Counted from the first letter of the stretch, positions 1 to 10,630 are shown. The stretch: DNA of 50,518 nt from Geosiphon pyriformis (GCA_016748015.1 JAAOMT010000586.1:460133-510650), one strand, 5' to 3'. The notes: a model not told the origin generated them from the letters alone. Translations and numbers: made by a program.

Positions 1-2
1 AT

Positions 3-780
3 CAGACACCATCCACTCAACAATATCAAGTACCAGCAAGAAGATTGGTTCAACATAACCAATTCACACCCCAAAATCAATTGCAGAGTAACCACAACAG
101 AATCAATCCAAATAACCAGTTGGTTCCCCGAAATTCTGGTCAACAAAGACCTAATCACTATCACACTTAACCCAGTTATCTTACAATACCAGAGGAATCG
201 GATTTTCAACAAACTGCACTTTTTGAAGATGAAGTTTCAGTACCAAGATCAAATCCTTCCAACCATATCATTCCACCAGCTCAAATTGCCCAAAATGCCA
301 ATCTGTCAGATATATTTCCATTTGAATTTGAAGCAAATGAATCACTTTTTCTGCTTAGTAATGCAGCAGTCAATGAACAGAAAGCAATTACTGCTATATA
401 CACAGAAGCTACAGTGGAAGGAAAGCTCATTTGCTTAATCTTAAATAGTGGATTAGCTGGAAGTATCATTACTTACCAGCTGATACAACAACTCAAACAA
501 AATGTAGACAGACCAGCTCAAACAGTTATTGTCACAGTTGATGGTATGAAGAAGACTCTAGTAGGAGAAATTGATGATTTCTCTTTTTCAATTAATAGAA
601 TCACCATTCCAGTTAAAGTTCTTGTTATGAATGCACCCCAATATCAAGCTTTAGTCGGAAATAATTGGCTTTTCAAGGCCAATGCAAACCTGAACTGAGA
701 AACTCAAGAACTTAAAATCTCATACCAAGGACAATATACCATAGTACCTGCAATCTGTGGTATCTTTAACAAACAATCAG
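3..780 (+). pseudogene. A1 Gag tail and aspartic protease (broken)
   Basis: A Gln/Asn/Pro-rich Gag tail runs into a retropepsin-like domain that would cleave the polyprotein. The active-site triplet, D-S-G in copy B1, reads N-S-G here (AAT at 444-446), so the protease should be inactive. The second lobe is recognisable at ALVGNNWL (about 640-670). In-frame stops lie at 168 (TAA where A2 has CAA) and 696 (TGA where A2 has TGG). The start of Gag is outside the window. Confidence 0.8.
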
Positions 781-1560
781 AAAAAGCTTCAGTATTTGAA
801 TTTGAAGAGGAGAAAGAAATGCCACTTACTGAAACCTACATGGCTCTTGGATTAACATCCAATTGGGCTAAAAAAACAGAACAAGAGATTTTTAAAGAAT
901 CAAGGGGATGGAAGAAAGTTAGATATTCTACACCAGAACCACGGAAACAACCACTCTATATTCCACTCAAATGCAAAGATTGCAACAAAAAACTTTCATC
1001 AATGGGAGCATGTATTTCTCCAAAAGAGGAATATGAAACTTGTATCTGTTACTTTTGCAAAGCATGCCATAGAGAATGATTTGGATCTCCAAAAAGAAGT
1101 GGAAAGTGGGACAACACACCTTGCCTTACATGTGGAGAAATGCTACCAGAAGAATGCAATTGAATTGATGTAGTAATAAAAGAAGGAGTATGTGATCAAA
1201 TCTGTTAATATGCTCTATCAATTTCGGAAAAAGTCAGAAGAGGAACACCATTTGATGCAGCATACAACAGTGCTCTCAATAAACTTTACCACTACTCTCA
1301 TAATGCTAAAATGATTTTTGACCTAGCAATGGCATTAATTAATGGAGCCACCCAAGAAGATGTTTGCCAAATGAAAGAAGCTAAATATATTGAGTATACT
1401 ATGAAATTAGCTGGATTGGATTATAAAGATGAAGTAGAAACCTACCACCAAATTGCAAGCCACACATATCCGACCAAAGAAGCTCAAATTCAACAATTAA
1501 AGCAAATAAACATTCAATTATGTGAAGAATGTGTTATGCCTTGTGATGACCAATAGTATT
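781..1560 (+). pseudogene. A1 Cys-rich (zinc-finger-like) module between protease and dUTPase (broken)
   Basis: This segment lies in frame with the protease before it and the dUTPase after it. It carries CxxC pairs (CKDC near 970, CYFCKAC near 1045, CLTC near 1120) and then a helical stretch ending in a second cluster (CEECVMPC near 1520-1545). The spacing suggests zinc binding; no function is known to me. Stops at 1077 (TGA for CGA) and 1554 (TAG for TGG) break it. B1 carries a divergent but alignable version, so the module belongs to the element and is not a chance insertion. Confidence 0.65.
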
Positions 1561-1639
1561 TAGAATGTTATGCTCTTAGCATTCCTCTGCCAGATGGAAA
1601 TGATGAAAATGAAATCGAATTTGGAGTATCTGAACTAGT

Positions 1640-2240
1640 AGAAGAACTACCAACCACTCCCATCTATCTTCTTGAAAAGCAACCACCTCTACAACTTAAA
1701 TATTTTGACAACCAAGGCCAAGGAATCAGACCAGAAAAAGCACATGAAATTGATGCTAGATATGACCTAAGATACCCAGAAAAAGATACTTTGGTTCTCC
1801 AACCAAAGTTTTTGACAAAAATTAATTTCAAAATTGCTCTTGAAATTTCACCAGAAGCAATGGTTCAAATTGCCTCCAGATCATCATTGGCAAGCAAAAG
1901 AATCAATATTAGAGGAGGAGTTATAAATGCAGGATATACTGGAGACATTATCATCATGTTACAAAATAAGACAGACAAATCATTCAAAATTGAACATGCT
2001 GAAAAAATTGCCCAAGCAATTTACTTACCCTTAATAACCATTTCGAGTTTACAATCAGTAAACAACAGAGAACAATTGGGAAAAAGTGAAAGAGGAACTC
2101 AAGGTTTTGGTTCAACTGGACGATTTACAGTCCCAATAAACATAGCTCTTAATACACAAAATAAATCTCACCAGATTTTTCAACTTCCCCAACCAATTAC
2201 CATTTTATCTTTTGGAGAACATCACAAAATTTACACCTGA
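1640..2240 (+). pseudogene. A1 dUTPase domain (broken)
   Basis: This is a trimeric-type dUTPase fold, which hydrolyses dUTP and so limits uracil entering cDNA. The motifs follow in order: motif 1 ARYDLRY (usual G changed to R), motif 2 SRSSLA, motif 3 GVINAGYTGDI (catalytic Asp changed to Asn), motif 4 KIAQAIYLPL and motif 5 RGTQGFGSTGR. The D to N and G to R changes are G-to-A transitions; A2 keeps Gly and Asp. A dUTPase between protease and RT is unusual for LTR elements. Confidence 0.88.
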
Positions 2241-2281
2241 CGACTACCCAACAAATCTTTAAATCCAATGAACAAATTTGT

Positions 2282-3958
2282 TTGAAGCATGAAATATCGA
2301 TTTCAAACGTTTATATTCTCAAAAGAATGAAAAAATTTCAAGTTACATTCTACAACCCCAATAATTATCCTATTGTCTTATTAAACAAATTAGAAATTGG
2401 AATCATACACAGCAATATCTTTCAAGATGAAAATCCTCAAACTGTCTCTAATTTCATCGAAATTGTAAAGCACACTCTACTCCCAAATCCAAATATCATT
2501 CCCATTACTGAAAACTACCACTTGCTGGAAAAAAAACTCTCTCGAATCAATATGGGTTCCTTAAAACCTCAACAACAAAGACAACTAAAACAATTGATAA
2601 CTAAATTTGCAGATATATTTGCAAAAGACAACAATGATTTGAAAAAAACAGACATTGTTCAACATCAGATCCATACAGAAGATGCTTTACCAAAACGTCA
2701 ACAAGCTTATCAAGTGCCACCTATAAGCCACCAATTCATCAGAGAAGAGGTCCAAAGAATACTCAATAATAGATTAATTCAACCATCAAGAAGTTCTTGG
2801 GCCTTACCAGTAGTTTTAGTTAAAATGAAAAACGGAAAAATCAGATTCTGTGTTAATTATAGACAACTGAATAGTGTTACAATTGGAGATGCCTACTCTC
2901 TTCCAAGAATTGATGACATGCTAGATGCTCTAGGAAAAGCCAAGTTCTTTTCAACTTTAGACCTGAAAAGTGGATACTGGCAAGTCAAAATGGACTCAAA
3001 AGATAGACCCAAAACAGCATTCACCACTCAAAGAAGAAACTATGAGTTTAATGTTATGCCTTTTGGACTCTGCAATGCACCAGCAACATTTCAGTGACTC
3101 ATGGATGTTGTCTATAAAGGGCTCTTGTGGCAATCAGTAGTTGTCTATCTTGATAATACTGATGTATACTCACCAAGCTTTGAAACCCATCTCATTCACC
3201 TGCAAAAAGTTTTTCAATGATTACGGAAAGCAGGATTAAAGTTAAATATTAAGAAATGTCACTTTGAAAAAACAAGCTTAATCTTTCTTGAACACATAGT
3301 TAGTAAAGATGGAATCAAACCAAATCCAGGAACAATCAGTGCTGTCAAAAACTTTCAAACCCCCAGAAATACTACAAAACTAAGAGAATTTGTGGGATTA
3401 GCCTCTTACTATCAAAAATTCATAAAAGGATTCTTAGAAATTGCCAAACCACTCAATTATCTTACCAACAAAAACGTACCATATAAATGGACTGAAAAAC
3501 AACAAAAAGCTTTTGAAATTCTCAAAACAAAATCGACAACAGCCCCAGTTCTTGCTTACTCAGACTTCAACAAACAATTCCAATTAGCCATTAATGCTTT
3601 ACACATAGCATTTGGTGCCATCTTATCACAATTGAATGAAAATGGCCAAGAACAAGTTATTGCCTATGCCAGCAGAACACTTAAGCCAACAGAACTCAAA
3701 TATGGCTCAATTGAATTAGAAGCTGCCACAGTTATTTGGGCTCTTAAACATTTTCAACAATATCTGAAGAATGGAAAAGAATTTGACATAATAACGAACA
3801 ACATTGGCCTCAAATGGCTCAATAAAAAGAAAACTGAACAAAATGCCAAACAGTCTCGATGGAATGACTTTCTAGCAGACTACAGATATATTGTATATTA
3901 CAAACCAGAAAAACTACATACTAATGTTGATAGCCTCTCAAGAATGAAACAAGATTAA
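2282..3958 (+). pseudogene. A1 reverse transcriptase and RNase H (broken)
   Basis: A linker of about 120 residues precedes the RT. RT landmarks are LPVVLVKMKNGKIRFCVNYR, FSTLDLKSGYWQV, MPFGLCNAPATFQ and the polymerase box. The box reads Y-L-D-N (3146-3157) where A2 has Y-L-D-D, so a metal-binding Asp is lost. Stops follow at about 3095 (TGA for CGA) and 3219. The RNase H (about 3480-3940) is of the Ty3 type; its third acidic site reads TNN (usual TDH), and the first Asp is also Asn. The frame ends at a TAA (3956) that A2 shares. Confidence 0.9.
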
Positions 3959-5350
3959 TACCAACAACAATTCCACCACAACTTACCAACTTACCAACAA
4001 AATAACCAAACAAGAATGGACTCCAGAAATTACAGCAATCTTAAAAATTATTTGAAGACTCTTACCATGCCAGAAAACTGGTCTCTAAGTGAAAAACACT
4101 GCTTACAACACCAATCAAAACAATATTTCATACACCAGAACAAAATCTATTATAAAAATCACAGAAAACCAAGCCAGTCACTCAGATTAGTACAAGAGAA
4201 TAAAAAAAAAACAATTTTATACAACATGCACACAGATCCGTCTTCAGCACACTTGGGAAGAGATAGAACAATTCAAAGAACCCTTGAACATTATTTTTGG
4301 CCTCACATACAAAAAGACATTTGACAATATGTAGAATCTTGTGATAGTTGTCAAAGAAAAGGAAGAACTTGCCCCACAGAACCTTTAAATCCAATCAAAG
4401 TTAGACAACCTTTTGACAAAGTTGGAATTGATTTAGTCAGACCATTACCTATCACAACCCAAAAGAATCATTATATTGCAGTTGCAGTGGATTATCTTAC
4501 CAAATGGCCTGAAGCTAGAGCCATCCAAAAAGCAGATGCAAAATCAGTAGCAAATTTCATTTATGAAGACATTATCTGTAGACATGGATGCCCAATTGAA
4601 CTCTTATCTAATCAAGGAACACATTTTGTAAACAACTTGATACAAAAAATTTGTGAACAATTCAATGTCAAAAGACTTCTATCATCACCATATCACTCTT
4701 AAACAAATAGACTTGTAGAACGTTTCAACAGAACATTGTGTGAATCTCTAGCCAAAGTCTCAACAAACTTTGAGCAGGAATGGCATATCTTTATTCCATC
4801 AGTGTTACTAGCATACAGAACACTAAAACAAAATACTATGAAACACACATCATTTAATTTTACTTATGGAAGGACAGCAACATTACCAATTAATTTCACA
4901 GTGGAAACATACCCAGTGCAACCAATCAATGAAGAAAACTTTCAAGAGACACTCCAAAGAAGAGCCTACACTCTTTTTACTACACTGGAAGGAAAAAAAA
5001 AAATAGCAGCAACTCATATTGAACATTCCCAAGCTCAACAAAAAAAAAGACATGACAACAAATTACTACTTATTACCAACGAATTTAAAGTTGAAAATAA
5101 AGTTCTCTTACACAGAACTAAGGCTGAAAAACAATGGAGTGGAAAATTTGAAAACAAATGAGATGGACAATTTTATATTCACGAAATTCTAGGTAATGGA
5201 TCATATAAGTTAAGACTTGATGACAAAATACTAGCAAAAGTTGCACATGGAAACAGATTGAAGCACTATCATTCCAGAAACAATCCTGAACTATTAATTC
5301 CACAAATTGATACACATTCCCTTTTAATTAATCCTAAAGATATTCCCTAA
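3959..5350 (+). pseudogene. A1 integrase with GPY/F tail (broken)
   Basis: A retroviral-type integrase. An HHCC zinc-binding region ends in CDSC (about 4230-4355), the core starts at VDYLTKWPEA, and the last acidic residue lies in LVERFN (about 4712). The second catalytic Asp is Asn (AAT at 4610-4612, SNQGTHF), as in A2 but not in B1 (SDQ). Stops at 4322 (TGA) and 4700 (TAA) are also shared with A2. The C-terminal part carries a GPY/F-like module (FYIHEILGNGSYKL); no chromodomain is visible. The frame closes at TAA 5348. Confidence 0.88.
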
Positions 5351-5585
5351 AATTTAGAACCAATAATTATAATAGAACAACAACTAAACTTGAACACTTA
5401 AATTTTACAATAATTCTCTAATAAAAACACCAAAACAAAAATAGTAAATAATTACAAAACACTCAAACCCAAAAACAAATAAAAACTCCATATCCAAAAA
5501 TAATTTTCTTTATTCTCTCTTTTCATAATTAGTTAATTTTATCATGATTATTCCTCGAAATATTTAACAAATATCCCAAAAATTA

Positions 5586-6251
5586 ATGTTAGCCTTAAAA
5601 ACACTCCCTAACTTATCTATAACAATTAATGGAAGTCAAATTAATTACATTCAGAAAGAAACCACAGCCCCAGTAGCAAATTATTTACAGAACTATCACC
5701 CCTATAGAAAAAAAACAAGAAGTCACTCTGAAAATAGATTATCAAGACTTTTAAAGCAAGCACTAGAAGAAAATCTTTTAATTGCCCCTATTGACATTCC
5801 ACCAAATGCTACAATGTAACAAAAACTTCTACTACTTCTCAATAAACAAAACAATAAACACACCTCTATCTATAAATACTTTTACATTGGAAAAACACTT
5901 TATGAATGAAAACTGGAACTTGAAGCAACAAATCTCACTCCTGAAGTCATACAAAAACAAATCCACAATAAATTCAAAACAGCAGCTGGACCAACAAACA
6001 CTCGCTACAAACTTAGAGCAGCTCTTAAACTCTATGACTTGTTTAATACTTGTGAAAATGTACTACAAAATCCAATACTGCAACCAATGAAAGTCCAATA
6101 TATTGGCAAACTTACAAAACTGAAATTTCAACAATTTTCAGACCAGATTACTTCAATTATTTTGGATCACTATCTCAATATTACAGATAGTGCTTGGACT
6201 TTGACGGAGCTCAGTCTTGAGGAGGAGATTATGTTACCAATAGAATTTTAG
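5586..6251 (+). pseudogene. A1 accessory ORF after integrase (ORFx), two in-frame stops
   Basis: An ATG-started frame of exactly 222 codons lies 235 bases after the integrase stop. Stops fall at 5817 (TAA) and near 5902 (TGA). The copy in A2 (10611-11276) has exactly the same length and reads colinearly. The frame crosses the polypurine tract and ends 20 bases inside the 3' LTR. The predicted protein is polar and mostly helical, with no signal peptide or membrane segment, so an envelope role is unlikely. B1 carries a divergent homologue at 28170-28733. Function unknown. Confidence 0.7.
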
Positions 6252-7222
6252 TTATTAATTAGCATGAAATTACCCTTATAATTCCTATAATTAATTAGTA
6301 TATTAATATCATTTCAAATTATCATTTATTATTTAATCAATTATCACATATCACGATTCAATTAAATAATCTAATTAGTATAACAGAAAGTAGGATAATC
6401 AAATTACACAATACCCTGAACTTTATAATATTCAAAAATTCGCCGAAATTTATAAGAAATTCGCCGAAATTTACAGAAATTCGCCGAAATTATAAATAGT
6501 TCACCCAAATTAATCAATAGTTCAGCGAAATAACTTGTAGTTTATTAAAATGTATCTTTAGTTCGCTGAAATTTGAGCAAAGAGAAAAAGTGCAAGTTCA
6601 TAGACTAGTATTACAACAAGTTGTATAAAAAAAAGCTTTTCTCTTCTGGAAAATTTATCTTACTTTAGATTTATCACTTAGAACCATTCCTATACATACA
6701 AAAAGAAATAAATATCAAATAATTCGAAAAAAAACCAAATTTTTTAATTATTGTACTTGGAAAATCCCCAAAACCCAACTAACATTTCGAAATTGATTAG
6801 CTACCAATTTCAGTAAACTGTTAGTGACTCCAGGCCTGAATAGAAAACGTTTTCCTTGACAAAATTCTATTTCTTTTACATTTCTTTTATTTTTTTTTCT
6901 TTTCTTCTTACAATCATTAGGGTAGCTTACAGACAAGATTTCTGTAGAAGAGTTGACTTTCACAGCAAAGTAACTACATATTTTAGTAAGCTTCCAGATG
7001 AGCAATTCTTGGGAAAAGGTTGACATTTACTACAACATAACTACATAAAGTAACTGGCACGGAATTGGCCATTCCACTTATAAGCCCAGCAGTTCAAATT
7101 ATAAGAGATAATTTGAAGATAAATTCAGTTATTGGAGGTTCAACCACATCCAGAAAACGTGAAATCACAATAAACAGGCATCAACAACATTTAAAAAAAG
7201 AGACCAAAAACCTCCGGTAACA
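6232..7222 (+). repeat. 3' LTR of A1 (LTR family A, 991 bp)
   Basis: Starts TGTTACC and ends GGTAACA, preceded by the purine-rich tract GAGGAGGAGATTA. It matches the LTR pair of A2 in reverse orientation and the solo LTR at 25601-26570. The U3 part holds an iterated motif around ATTCGCCGAAAT (about 6435-6570). A hairpin with 10-bp arms TTCAAATTAT/ATAATTTGAA lies near 7094-7118. Confidence 0.92.
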
Positions 7223-7599
7223 TCGCTATATATATATAATTTATATTATATAAGATTCTGCACATTTGTGAGCAATGTGCCATGATTTCTCAAGCAATGC
7301 TTACATTGCTGAGCAATGTGTCTGTAATTTCTGACAATGTGCTCATTGCTGAACAATGTGCTGTGATTCTCTGACAATGCTTCACATTGTTGAGCAATGT
7401 GCTCACATACTAAATACTATTCTCTTATTGGTCTATTTTTTCTATTTGTTTTTCCTACTATTTTCTTGTATTCTTTTTCTATGAGTAACATTATTCTCTC
7501 TTTTAATATTGAGCTCCTGCAAAATCTTCTAAATTTCTCTTTTGTATCAATGTTGTTGCTGTAATTTCTATTGCTATTTATAAATCTAATTTTATATGT
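7223..7599 (-). mobile_element. 3' end of retrotransposon B2 (LTR part and end of internal region)
   Basis: Bases 7223-7490 are the reverse complement of the start of an LTR of family B. They match 31411-31678 in the other LTR of B2, and both stretches are 268 bp. Bases 7491-7599 match, reversed, the end of the B1 internal region (accessory ORF end and polypurine tract, GGAGCTCAATATTAAA...). The piece is cut on the left by A1 and on the right by B1; the rest of B2 resumes at 29518. Confidence 0.85.
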
Positions 7600-8464
7600 T
7601 GTTACTTATAAAAAGAAAATAGGTATGGAAAATAGCAAACCAATAAGAAAATAGTATTTAGCATGTGAGCATATTGCTCAGCAATGTGGAGCAATATCAG
7701 AAATTATGGCACATTGTTCAGCAATATGGAGCAATGTTAGAAAACATAGCACATTGCTCAGCAATGTGGAGCAATATTAAAAAAGTAGAGCACATTACTC
7801 AGCAATGTAAGCATTGCTCAAGAAATTATAGCACATCACTCAGAAATATGAACAATCTCGTAGAACATCAATTATGTATAAATAACAGTAGCATTAGAAG
7901 GGAAAAGCAGAATCCTTTAGTTAGAAATCTTCAATTCAAAAATATTGAATAAATAAATTATTTACCTTCCAAATCCATTCTTCACTATTAACATTCTATG
8001 TTGATAGCAATTGATACTTAACCACACTAGAACAATAGCTCTTGATCATGGCTATTGATAAATACTAATTTGTGCATTGCCTTGGCTCATTTCTTTATGT
8101 CATTTCTTTTATTTCTTGCCTTAATTGTTGTTATTACTAACTCTATTAAGGATTAACACGCGAAGTACTGACATCAGAATATAGCACTGGTAAAAGACCC
8201 AGAAATAAGGGTAAAACACTCAATTAAGGATAGCTTATCAGGAGGAATACCAGCCATCAAGCTGAGAAAGAAATTGATGAAACTGCAGTTTTGGGAAGCT
8301 ACAGATAAAACTATTATCACTGAGTCTCTGTCTATTATACAAAGAACTTAACCAAAGCCTTCAGATAAACACATCTTCAGATATTACTAACAATATTATA
8401 TCAATTGAGCACCAAGTTACGGGTTTGTTATTTGCCTTGAGACCCTAAGTAATCATTTGTAACA
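7600..8464 (+). repeat. 5' LTR of B1 (LTR family B, 865 bp)
   Basis: Starts TGTTACTTATAAAAAG and ends TTTGTAACA. The U3 holds repeated near-palindromes of the type CACATTGCTCAGCAATGTG (about 7665-7860). This copy has about two more repeat units than the 3' LTR (28746-29517, 772 bp). The second half holds two hairpins, arms CAACAT/ATGTTG-like near 7990 and CAATAGC/GCTATTG near 8032-8056. Confidence 0.9.
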
Positions 8465-8466
8465 TT

Positions 8467-8480
8467 TGGTGTTCCCTATG
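8467..8480 (+). other. Primer binding site of B1
   Basis: TGGTGTTCCC begins two bases (TT) after the LTR end. The sites of A2 and B2 read TGGTGCTCTCCC and TGGTGCTCCC, also after a two-base gap. A tRNA whose 3' end resembles GGGAGCACCA should prime; I cannot assign it. The T in place of C fits the general C-to-T decay. Confidence 0.75.
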
Positions 8481-8652
8481 AGGTATAATCTTACAGAAAA
8501 TCAGTACTAACAAATAAATCAACAGTAACAGAATCAGAAAATATAGGAGCAAACTATTTAGGATTTGCGAAATCCTTATTTTAATACTACTGTCAACACT
8601 TGGGATTAACTCTGAATTACATATTAACAGAATTAGCCTTCAACTTTTACAT
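8481..8652 (+). pseudogene. B1 Gag, 5' fragment
   Basis: The frame that ends at 8652 reads LNYILTELAFNFY and continues without change of frame at 19547 (INKRIAYLLR) once the inserted elements and one ACAT copy are removed. This shows that LTR-C and A2 landed inside the Gag N-terminus. An in-frame TAA lies near 8580. The true start codon cannot be fixed. Confidence 0.65.
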
Positions 8653-9631
8653 TGTTACTCATAGAATATAGGAAGTATATTAGCATATAAATTAGCTAAT
8701 CAGAGATAGACATAGTAAATATGGAATTTCAGGATTTCTCTTAAAGGAATTGCAGGATTCCAGGAATTTCAGGATTCTTATATGAGGAATTGCAGAATTG
8801 CAGAATTCCAAAATTCCTCTCAAAAGAATTGCAGGATTCCAGGAATTCCAGGATTCCTGACATGAAGAATTGAGGAATTGAAGAATCTCAAATATATATA
8901 TATAGCAGTAGTATCAGAAGTTAGAAAATGAGTCAATGAGACTTGGAGTCAATTAATTCGTGGAGTCAATTAGACTCATAGAATCAATTAAACTTGCAAA
9001 ATCATAATTATTAAAATTACAAAAAAAAAAAGAATCTTTTAGTGAGATCTCTCAAGTTTAGATTTAATCTTAGCAACTCTCCAAATCATAACCATCTAAT
9101 AAATAACTATTTGTTATCTTAAATCTATTTCCACTATCAACACTTCATGTTGATAATAATTAACACGTAAACACACTGAAACAATAGCTCTTGATCATGG
9201 CTATTGATGGAATACTAACTTGCAAATCACCTTGGCTTATTTCTTTTCTTTCTTTATTTTCTTTTTCTTTTCTTCATTTTTTTGCTTTGAGTTTATTGTT
9301 GTTTACTAACTCTATTGAGAATTAGTGCATAAGGCACTGATGTCAGAATAAATGTGACTAGTAAAAAACCCAGAAATAAGGGTAGAACACTCGATTGAGG
9401 ATAGCTTACCAGGAGAAATACCAGCCATCAAGCTGAGAAAAAAATTGATGAAACTGCAGTTTCGGGAAGCTACAGATAAAACTATTACCATTGAATCTCT
9501 GTCCATTATATAAAAAACTCAACCAAAACCTTCAAATACAAACCTTCAGATCATCATCAACTGTGACTCAATTTGAGCACCAAGTTACGGGTTTTTATTT
9601 AATCCAACAAAAGAAATATTCACCTGTAACA
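8653..9631 (+). mobile_element. Solo LTR of family C (979 bp) inside B1 Gag
   Basis: Starts TGTTACTC and ends CTGTAACA, flanked by ACAT (8649-8652 and 9632-9635). The first half carries iterated GGAATTGCAGGATTCC-like repeats (about 8725-8895). The second half is similar to the second half of LTR-B, including the CAATAGC/GCTATTG hairpin near 9180-9205. No internal region is present, so it is a product of LTR-LTR recombination. Confidence 0.85.
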
Positions 9632-9635
9632 ACAT

Positions 9636-10630
9636 TGTTACCAGAGGTTTTTGGTCTTTTTTCTTGAATGTTGTTACTGTTTGTCTGTTGTTAATTTCAC
9701 GTTTTCTGGAAGCAATTGAACCTCCAATAACTGAATTTATCTTCAAATTATCTCCTATAATTTGAACTGCTGGGCTTATGAAGGAAATGGCCAATTCTTT
9801 GCCAGTTATTTTATGTAGTTATGTTGTAATAAATGTCAACTCTTTCCCAGGAATTGCTCATCTGGAAGCTCACTAAAAAATGTGTAGTTACTTTGCTGTG
9901 AAAGTCAACTCTTCTACAGAAATTTTGTCTGTAGGCTACCTTAATAATTGTAATAAGAAAAGAAAAGAAAAATAAAAGAAATGTAAAAGAAATAGAATTT
10001 TATCAAGAGAAATGTTTTCTATCCAGGCCTAGAGTCACTAACAGTTTATTGAAATTGGTAGCTAATCAATTTCAAAACGTTAGTTGGGTTTTGGGGATTT
10101 TCTAAGTGCAATAATTAAAGAATTTGGTTTTTCGAATTTATTTGATATTTATTTTTTTTTGTGTGTATAGAAATGGTTCTAAGTGATAAATTTAAAGTAA
10201 GATACATTTTCTTGAAGAGAAAAGCTCTTCTTTTATACAGCTTGTTGTAGTACTAGTCTATGAACTTGCACTTTTTCTCTTTGCTCAAATTTTGGCAAAT
10301 TAAAGATACATTTTGATGAACTACAAGTTATTTTGCTAAACTATTGATTAATTTGGGTGAACTATTTATAATTTCGGCGAATTTCTGTAAATTTCGGTGA
10401 ATTTCTTATAAATTTCGGCGAATTTTTGAATATTATAAAGTTCAGAGTATTGTGTAATTTGATCATCCTACTTTCTGTTATACTAATTAGATTATTTTAA
10501 TTAAATCGTAATATGTAATAATTGATTAAATAATAAATGATAATTTGAAATGATATTAATATACTAATTAATTATAGGAATTATAAGGGTAATTTCATGC
10601 TAATTAATAACTAAAATTCTACTGGTAACA
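9636..10630 (-). repeat. 3' LTR of A2 (family A, 995 bp)
   Basis: In minus-strand sense it starts TGTTACCAG and ends CTGGTAACA. It is near identical by eye to 18570-19542; the main difference is one extra GCCGAAAT-type unit here (10370-10430). Confidence 0.92.

Larger units (their letters stand above)
1..7222 (+). mobile_element. Ty3/Gypsy-type retrotransposon copy A1, degenerate, 5' end outside window
   Basis: The stretch reads in order Gag tail, protease, Cys-rich module, dUTPase, RT, RNase H, integrase, accessory ORF and 3' LTR. Integrase after RNase H is the Ty3/Gypsy order. It is colinear with copy A2 on the other strand. Gag to dUTPase stays in one frame from base 3 to 2240, where a small deletion shifts the frame; from 2282 to 5350 the frame is again constant. 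Many stops interrupt it (for example 168, 696 and 1077), mostly where A2 keeps CAA, TGG or CGA. It is inserted in the 3' LTR of B2: the bases after 7222 (TCGC) continue that LTR. The 5' LTR and most of Gag lie outside the window. Confidence 0.92.

Noticed and set aside
4322-4702. TGA recoded as Trp or readthrough of stops in the polyproteins
   Set aside because: TAA and TAG also occur, catalytic Asp residues are lost by the same type of change, and the host genes EAF3, CHS5 and the PD-(D/E)XK-like gene end with TGA.
5586-6251. Envelope gene, which would make these endogenous retroviruses
   Set aside because: No signal peptide, transmembrane segment, glycosylation pattern or fusion peptide in any of the three copies.
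6748-7026. 92-codon minus-strand open frame within LTR-A
   Set aside because: Lies wholly within the LTR, is not open in A2 or A3 and has no recognisable domain.
7665-7860. CRISPR-like array of palindromic repeats
   Set aside because: Units are degenerate, spacers are not distinct, and the array is part of an LTR in a eukaryotic genome.
7665-7952. 95-codon open frame in LTR-B and similar frames at 28830-29018
   Set aside because: They lie over the U3 palindromic array, change with repeat number and have no protein-like composition.
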